Positions 27,001 through 36,000 of a stretch of DNA of 64,000 nt are shown here, in pieces. Each line of letters starts with the position of its first letter. Within the stretch, counting starts at the first letter, position 1. The DNA comes from Cladorhizidae sp. MBARI D1340-BT2. Its lineage: Eukaryota; Porifera; Demospongiae; Poecilosclerida; Cladorhizidae. Location of the stretch: positions 30,724,251 to 30,788,250 of the forward strand of contig JAQNBH010000004.1 of assembly GCA_028752905.1 (NCBI GenBank). The letters run 5' to 3'. The notes below the pieces were generated by a model, which saw nothing but the letters and a program-made list of their open reading frames with translations, searched no databases and was not told the origin of the DNA. A program made the translations under genes and the position numbers.

Positions 27001-30000
27001 TCCTTCTTAAGGTTGATGGCGCTGTACAATCATTGTATAATTACTCTCCAATCCCGTCACAAAGAGTAGGAGGCCACTAACTGTTTAGACCTCCGGGAAG
27101 TGGCCGTGGTGAGCTTTTGATTTATTTAGGCATCTGCCCCATATTTAAACAGCATAGTCATACTAACACAGTGTAGATATATGATGCACTCCAGATGTAA
27201 GTGGCTGCATAGTCATACTAACACACAGTGTAGATATATGATGCACTCCAGATGTTAGTGGCAGCATAGTCATACTAACACACAGTGTAGATATATGATG
27301 CACTCCAGATGTAAGTGGCTGCATAGTCATACTAACACACAGTGTAGATATATGATGCACTCCAGATGTTAGTGGCAGCATAGTCATACTAACACACAGT
27401 GTAGATATATGATGCACTCCAGATGTAAGTGGCTGCATAGTCATACTAACACACAGTGTAGATATATGATGCACTCCAGATGTAAGTGGCTGCATAGTCA
27501 TACTAACACACAGTGTAGATATATGGTACACTCCAGATGTAAGTGGCTGCATAGTCATACTAACACACAGTGTAGATATATGATGCACTCCAGATGTAAG
27601 TGGCTGCATAGTCATACTAACACACAGTGTAGATATATGATGCACTCCAGATGTAAGTGGCTGCATAGTCATACTAACACACAGTGTAGATATATGATGC
27701 ACTCCAGATGTTAGTGGCAGCATAGTCATACTAACACACAGTGTAGATATATGATGCACTCCAGATGTAAGTGGCTGCATAGTCATACTAACACACAGTG
27801 TAGATATATGATGCACTCCAGATGTAAGTGGCTGCATAGTCATACTAACACACAGTGTAGATATATGCTGCACGCCAGATGTAAGTGGCAGCATAGTCAT
27901 ACTAACACACAGTGTAGATATATGATGCACTCCAGATGTTAGTGGCTGCATAGTCATACTAACACACAGTGTAGATATATGCTGCACGCCAGATGTAAGT
28001 GGCAGCATAGTCATACTAACACACAGTGTAGATATATGGTACACTCCAGATGTAAGTGGCTGCATAGTCATACTAACACACAGTGTAGATATATGATGCA
28101 CTCCAGATGTTAGTGGCTGCATAGTCATACTAACACACAGTGTAGATATATGCTGCACGCCAGATGTAAGTGGCTGCATAGTCATACTAACACACAGTGT
28201 AGATATATGATGCACTCCAGATGTAAGTGGCAGCATAGTCATACTAACACACATGTAGATATATGATGCACTCCAGATGTAAGTGGCTGCATAGTCATAC
28301 TAACACACAGTGTAGATATATGATGCACTCCAGATGTAAGTGGCAGCATAGTCATACTAACACACAGTGTAGATATATGATACACTCCAGATGTAAGTGT
28401 CAACATAGTCATACTAACACACAGTGTAGATATATGATGCACTCCAGATGTAAGTGGCTGCATAGTCATACTAACACACAGTGTAGATATATGCTGCACG
28501 CCAGATGTAAGTGGCAGCATAGTCATACTAACACACAGTGTAGATATATGATGCACTCCAGATGTTAGTGGCTGCATAGTCATACTAACACACAGTGTAG
28601 ATATATGCTGCACGCCAGATGTAAGTGGCAGCATAGTCATACTAACACACAGTGTAGATATATGATGCACTCCAGATGTAAGTGGCAGCATAGTCATACT
28701 AACACACAGTGTAGATATATGATACACTCCAGATGTAAGTGTCAACATAGTCATACTAACACACAGTGTAGATATATGATGCACTCCAGATGTAAGTGGC
28801 TGCATAGTCATACTAACACACAGTGTAGATATATGCTGCACGCCAGATGTAAGTGGCAGCATAGTCATACTAACACACAGTGTAGATATATGATGCACTC
28901 CAGATGTAAGTGACAGCATAGTCATACTAACACACAGTGTAGATATATGATGCACTCCAGATGTAAGTGGCAGCATAGTCATACTAACACACAGTGTAGA
29001 TATATGATACACTCCAGATGTAAGTGTCAACATAGTCATACTAACACACAGTGTAGATATATGATGCACTCCAGATGTAAGTGTCAGCAGTCATACTAAC
29101 ACACAGTGTAGATATATGATGCACTCCAGATGTAAGTGGCTGCATAGTCATACTAACACACAGTGTAGATATATGGTGCACTCCAGATGTAAGTGACTGC
29201 ATAGTCATACTAACACACAGTGTAGATATATGGTGCACTCCAGATGTAAGTGACTGCATAGTCATACTAACACACAGTGTAGATATATGATGCACTCCAG
29301 ATGTAAGTGGCTGCATAGTCATACTAACACACAGTGTAGATATATGATGCACTCCAGATGTAAGTGGCAGCATAGTCATACTAACACACAGTGTAGATAT
29401 ATGGTGCACTCCAGATGTAAGTGGCTGCATAGTCATACTAACACACAGTGTAGATATATGATGCACTCCAGATGTAAGTGACTGCATAGTCATACTAACA
29501 CACAGTGTAGATATATGATGCACTCCAGATGTAAGTGGCTGCATAGTCATACTAACACACAGTGTAGATATATGATGCACTCCAGATGTAAGTGGCTGCA
29601 TAGTCATACTAACACACAGTGTAGATATATGATGCACTCCAGATGTTAGTGGCAGCATAGTCATACTAACACACAGTGTAGATATATGCTGCACTCCAGA
29701 TGTTAGTGGCAGCATAGTCATACTAACACACAGTGTAGATATATGATGCACTCCAGATGTAAGTGGCTGCATAGTCATACTAACACACAGTGTAGATATA
29801 TGCTGCACTCCAGATGTAAGTGGCTGCATAGTCATACTAACACACAGTGTAGATATATGATGCACTCCAGATGTAAGTGGCTGCATAGTCATACTAACAC
29901 ACAGTGTAGATATATGCTGCACTCCAGATGTAAGTGGCTGCATAGTCATACTAACACACAGTGTAGATATATGATACACTCCAGATGTAAGTGGCTGCAT

Positions 30001-33000
30001 AGTCATACTAACACACAGTGTAGATATATGATGCACTCCAGATGTTAGTGGCTGCATAGTCATACTAACACACAGTGTAGATATATGCTGCACTCCAGAT
30101 GTAAGTGGCTGCATAGTCATACTAACACACAGTGTAGATATATGATACACTCCAGATGTAAGTGGCTGCATAGTCATACTAACACACAGTGTAGATATAT
30201 GATGCACTCCAGATGTTAGTGGCTGCATAGTCATACTAACACACAGTGTAGATATATGCTGCACGCCAGATGTAAGTGGCTGCATAGTCATACTAACACA
30301 CAGTGTAGATATATGATGCACTCCAGATGTAAGTGGCTGCATAGTCATACTAACACACAGTGTAGATATATGATGCACTCCAGATGTAAGTGGCAGCATA
30401 GTCATACTAACACACAGTGTAGATATATGATGCACTCCAGATGTAAGTGTCAACATAGTCATACTAACACACAGTGTAGATATATGATGCACTCCAGATG
30501 TAAGTGGCTGCATAGTCATACTAACACACAGTGTAGATATATGATGCACTCCAGATGTAAGTGGCTGCATAGTCATACTAACACACAGTGTAGATATATG
30601 ATGCACTCCAGATGTAAGTGGCTGCATAGTCATACTAACACACAGTGTAGATATATGATGCACTCCAGATGTAAGTGGCAGCATAGTCATACTAACACAC
30701 AGTGTAGATATATGATGCACTCCAGATGTAAGTGGCTGCATAGTCATACTAACACACAGTGTAGATATATGATGCACTCCAGATGTAAGTGGCAGCATAG
30801 TCATACTAACACACAGTGTAGATATATGATGCACTCCAGATGTAAGTGGCAGCATAGTCATATTAACACACAGTGTAGATATATGATGCACTCCAGATGT
30901 AAGTGGCTGCATAGTCATACTAACACACAGTGTAGATATATGATGCACTCCAGATGTTAGTGTCAGCAGTCATACTAACACAGTGTAGATATATGATGCA
31001 CTCCAGATGTAAGTGGCAGCATAGTCATACTAACACACAGTGTAGATATGTGGCACTGATCCTGGAGTGTGCTCCCTGCTAGCTAGAAGAGATGCTGGAT
31101 GTATGAGCCGTCGCGCAGAGCTGGTGAGTGTTGTATGCGGACATCACATCTACAAATTTGTCTTGTCCTTGACAATGGAAGAAACACTGGCTCTTGAGCA
31201 GGATGAGACTGTAGTCGGGACCAATGCTTAACAAACAGTCAGGACCAATGCTTAACAAATAGAGGCCACAGCCAACAGTGAAGCAGGTGTTTTAACAAAA
31301 TAACAGGTGCTTACAGATACACACCTGTTTAACAGATTGAACGCTGACTATGTTTGTGATTTGTATATTTTTAGCTCTAACTTAAAAAGTGAACTTATCG
31401 AACTGTTAGAATGGAAATACAATAAGCTGCAGTTTGCTATAAGAATCAGCTCCATTGAAGTGAGCAAACAAAAGCTATGCAGTGCTATGTCGCTACATCT
31501 CTACAAAAAAACATATAGCCAAAAAATCCATCCAAGAGCTACTTGCTCAATTCCCAGTAGGTGCCTGTGCAGCTTTCCACCGAAGAAGAACTTGCAGAGA
31601 CAGTAGTAAATCCAGGAGGAGTCCATTCACAAAGGCAGTCAATAAAATAATTTCTTTTTAATTTTGCTCGCACGTCCGCCTAACAGGAAGTAAAGTTTTA
31701 TGAAGATTACTTGAGATAATTGACTTTCTAAGAGAAGGCAGCGGAACAACTCTAGAGGAGATGCTAGCCATTCTTGGCCATCGTGTTTATGCAGATATTT
31801 GAAAAACAAAAGTGAGGGATTGAGAGAGCCATTAGAAAAGATCGCTACGCAGTGTGTAGCTAGCGGGGAAAAAGATGGCTCAATCTTGGACCTACAGTAG
31901 GAAATTGTCAGAGCAGCCGTGTCCTCTGAACTTCAAATGTCTTACAGGAGAGAGATATTTCCAGCGCTTCTGGAAGCTCTCTTGGCCACGGCGCCCGGTG
32001 TGTCTGCGCAAGCCAGAGCCAACGCATAATCTTACACTTTTTCTTTAAAAAAAATTCCCGCAATTTCGTAAGTTAATAGACCACGAAAATTTATCAACAT
32101 GAGAAATTCGAGATTACACATCCATACATTCACATACATGTACATGCATGTACAACAGGGGCCTGCATATGCTGTTAACCCGACAGTGACAGGAGCCATG
32201 CACGAACAATTAATAATAAACCAGTAAATGATATACAATAGTAGTAGTAATAGTAGTAATAATAGTAATAGTAATAGTAGTAATAATAGTAATAATAATA
32301 ATAGTAGTAGTAGTAGTAGTAGTAGTAGTAATAATAATAGTAATAGTAATAATAATAATAATAATAATAGTAGTAGTAGTAGTAATAATAATAATAATAA
32401 TAATAGTAATAGTAGTAATAATAATAATAATAGTAGTAGTAGTAATAATAATAATAATAATAGTAGTAGTAGTAGTAGTAATAATAATAATAGTAGTAGT
32501 AGTAATAATAATAGTAGTGGTAATAGTAGTAATTATTAATAGTAGTAGTAATATTAATAGTAGTAGTAGTAGTACCATTAAAAATGATAGTAGTAGCAGT
32601 AATAATAATAATAGTAGTAGTAATAATATTATTGATAGTAGTAATATTAATAATAGTAGTAGTAGTAGGAGGAGCAATAATAGTAGTATAGTAGTAGTAA
32701 TATTAATAGTAGTAGTAGTAGTAGTAGTATGGATAATAATAAAGGAACGGCTTCTTGAAAGAGCTGTGGCTCTACTCTCATCTAGACCCCAAATAAGCTG
32801 GGCAAGGTGCCACTCCCCCAACATGTAATCCCCCCCCCCCACATGCCCAATTGCCGGAGCACATGTAGACACAGAGCCGATGATTGCTACCAATGGCACC
32901 ATTGTGCGCTGGATGGGGACACGCTCCAGTACAGCATAACAACACGAGGGACCTCCAAAGTCATCGGGTGTTGATTGAGGCCAGCGATGTGACAGACATC

Positions 33001-36000
33001 TGTGCATATTCAACATACCAAACATGTAAGGCCCTCAAATGTCAATGAAACAACATGTCCGCCATTTACAGAGCATGAATATTCATGAGCTATCTACTCA
33101 TGATAAGCCGATTGGCAGGAGACTGGGAGAAGTCGTGAATAATGTCAAGTAGGTCCTTGGTGGCCATGGGTGCTCAACCTCTGCCTCGATGGTTGGACAC
33201 ATGCTATACCTAGTGGGTGCTCGCAGCTCGCCTCATGACAAGGGTGTGGCACACCTGCATGATCAGTGTCCACATAATGGCTTGCAATGAAGCTCGCAAG
33301 ACTGAGCTAGCTCTAGGTAAGGATTGGCTGGTTGCTTCAATAACCAGCCCGGGCCTCTGCTGGAGCTACTGTTGTTCTTGGTCCTCAGCTTCTTTAAAAC
33401 TTCCAAGTTAGTGACTTCAGCTCCTTCCAGATCTGCATGTGTATGCACTGGCTGGTAGTGCCACGCCCAAGCCCAGATCACTGTGCCAATTCCAGTGCTG
33501 CACAGAGTACAGTTCCAGTCCAGAATATTCCAAGTCAGCAACATTATACGTGCAACCAATCAGCTGCTACAGTGCTTTGCAAGCACTTAGCGTCAGTTGC
33601 CGAGAGATCCCCTCTAGAGGGCAGTTCTCGTTTGCAGTTTCTTGCACAGCGTCCGGAAGCCCTCGGGCGCATTTGATCAGTGATGAAGCCATGGCAACAA
33701 TGTGGCTTCCCAGGCAAGCAGTAACAGACAAGAACATAATGTAAGACCACAGACCCCCCCCTTTCCCCAGGAGCACGACAACAAGAGTATGTGATGAATG
33801 TATGTCTTCCTCAGAACAAGGCTTCGTCAGTGCAACATCAACAAAGCACTTGTGGTGCAGCCATGCTTCTAATCACATCAACCACACCCCCAAGTACCAC
33901 ACCTTACAATCATTTCTGCCGATCTCTAATCATGTTAACCACACTGACACATGTGATAACACCTGAAGCCACGCTCATGATGCACTCTCTTCCTCAGAAG
34001 CTCGTTTTTGAATAGCCATCACAACCCTGACCGCACTGTCAATCGCAAAAAATCAAGTGACCTCTATCTGACCGTGCCAATTCACCACTCTTCTACTTTG
34101 CGTCGGCGATCGCAGGGTATCCTGCTTGCCTCCTCCCTAGACTTGCAGCAAAATTAGTTACTTGCAGCTGCTGCTTGGCCACCATAAGGCTGCAGTCTGC
34201 TCGCACCAGCATGCTCCATGGCGGCCCATCTCAAATGCTGTAGGCTAACTTTGCATAGTTGACATTTGTGGGAATAATAATTTAATTACAACACTTCCTG
34301 AAGTATACTAGACACTTCCTGAAGTATACTGGACATTTCCTGTAGTATACTAGACACATGTGCCATTGCTGTAATTAATTAGGCAGTAATGAGTCAAACA
34401 TAATGGAAAACAATGCAACTGTTGCCGAGCAGAGCCCTGAGGGGGAGGGTGGTGGGTGGACATCACAACTACAAATTCGTCTAGTCACTAACAGGAAACT
34501 GACTTTTGTGACAGTGCAATGATCAACAAGGTCACGTGACACGACAACAGCAGCCCGGACCAGCAGCAAAGCACGTGCCAGGAAGAAATAAAAAGGTGCT
34601 TAATATAGATACGTGTCTGCTTCGAAACCGGCCAGTTATGATGGGTTCTGGCTCAGCCGGCTCCCCTTGAGAACTGTAGAGATGGGCGGAGTCATCTAAC
34701 TTTATATTTAGAAACTGTGTTTAATTATTTGTGGATATTACATGATTGCTACGCAGCTTGGGAGAGTCCAGCTGCTAGACGACGTATGGCACATCCATGC
34801 AGAGTCCTGCTGCTAGACGTATGGCACATCCATGCGGGCAGAGTCCCACGAACATGAAGCGGGAGCCACATGGAGCCAGTGAATCCATCAAGCTAATAGC
34901 AACAGTGCAGTCTAGGCAAGTCTCTCATGCAGAAGAGTCTCGGGAGCACAACACTATTGGGAAGATTAAAGGGTGATACTTAATCTCCCCCTCCCCACAA
35001 AATAACCAAGTTGATATAGAAATAGCCACCATGCTTTCTCCCTTGCGTCTCCTTGTCAAACAAGGACACACAGTGCTCCGTTTCCATAGCAACTCTTAGA
35101 AGTGTCTCTCTCACTGGCTGCACTTTGTCCTTATTAGGATTCTTTTTTAAACCCACGTACACACAGCAAGTGTTTGCTGAGCACTAGCCTGTAGCAGCTG
35201 GTCCTGTGACTAGTTCACACATCAGTTTGAGTTAATTAAGACCCATTTGAAGGCTACCTAGGTAGTACACATCAACAATACACAACCGGTAGAACACAGA
35301 GCCTTCAGTGAGGTCATCATGGATGGCTGTTAAATTAAATTGAACCCCAAAAGATGCACATATGTTAGACATCTGATGTAAGAGAACACTGGGACCGGAG
35401 GATGTTCAAGTAACTGAAATGTTCGGATAACTAAAGTTCTGTGAGGAAGGTCTTCAGCTTGTCTAAAATCGTGGATCGTCTACTTTCCAATATTGCATTC
35501 CACCGTTACTCTAGCTAAACTCCACCCATTCCTCACAGCATCGCAGATCTTGAGCTCAATTAGTACATTAAGGACAACTTTTTTTTGTCCTTTGAATAGT
35601 TCTAGCCATCGCTAGATCGCTCGCTCGCTGCTTTGACACGGAGAAAGAAGAACTGTAGGATCAGGCCGCACATTAGGCGAATAATAATATTCATTGTGTG
35701 CATGTACAAAGGGATTCCCCCCACAAAAAGTACACGAAATAACCAGCATTTTTGTGGGCGGAGCTTCTTGTAGTGTTCGGCGGACCTGTGTGTTTGGAGA
35801 AGCGTGCTTACGATAAGTGGCGGCCTACTGTATATATGTATATATGTCATATATATATATATATAATAACACATATATGGTCAATATCATATATGATATC
35901 GTATATATATATTGTTATATTGTTCGAAAAGGGCCATTTGTGCTCGGGTGAGGGAACACAAAGCAACTACAGATTGGAACTTGAGTCAGCATTTCCGAAC

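Noticed and set aside
27163..30948. Minus-strand frames of 363, 276 and 635 codons
   Set aside because: Read-through of the 57-bp (19-codon) minisatellite; ends are set only by small indels.
32210..32828. Poly-Asn/Ser and poly-Ile/Thr/Leu frames
   Set aside because: AAT/AGT trinucleotide repeat.
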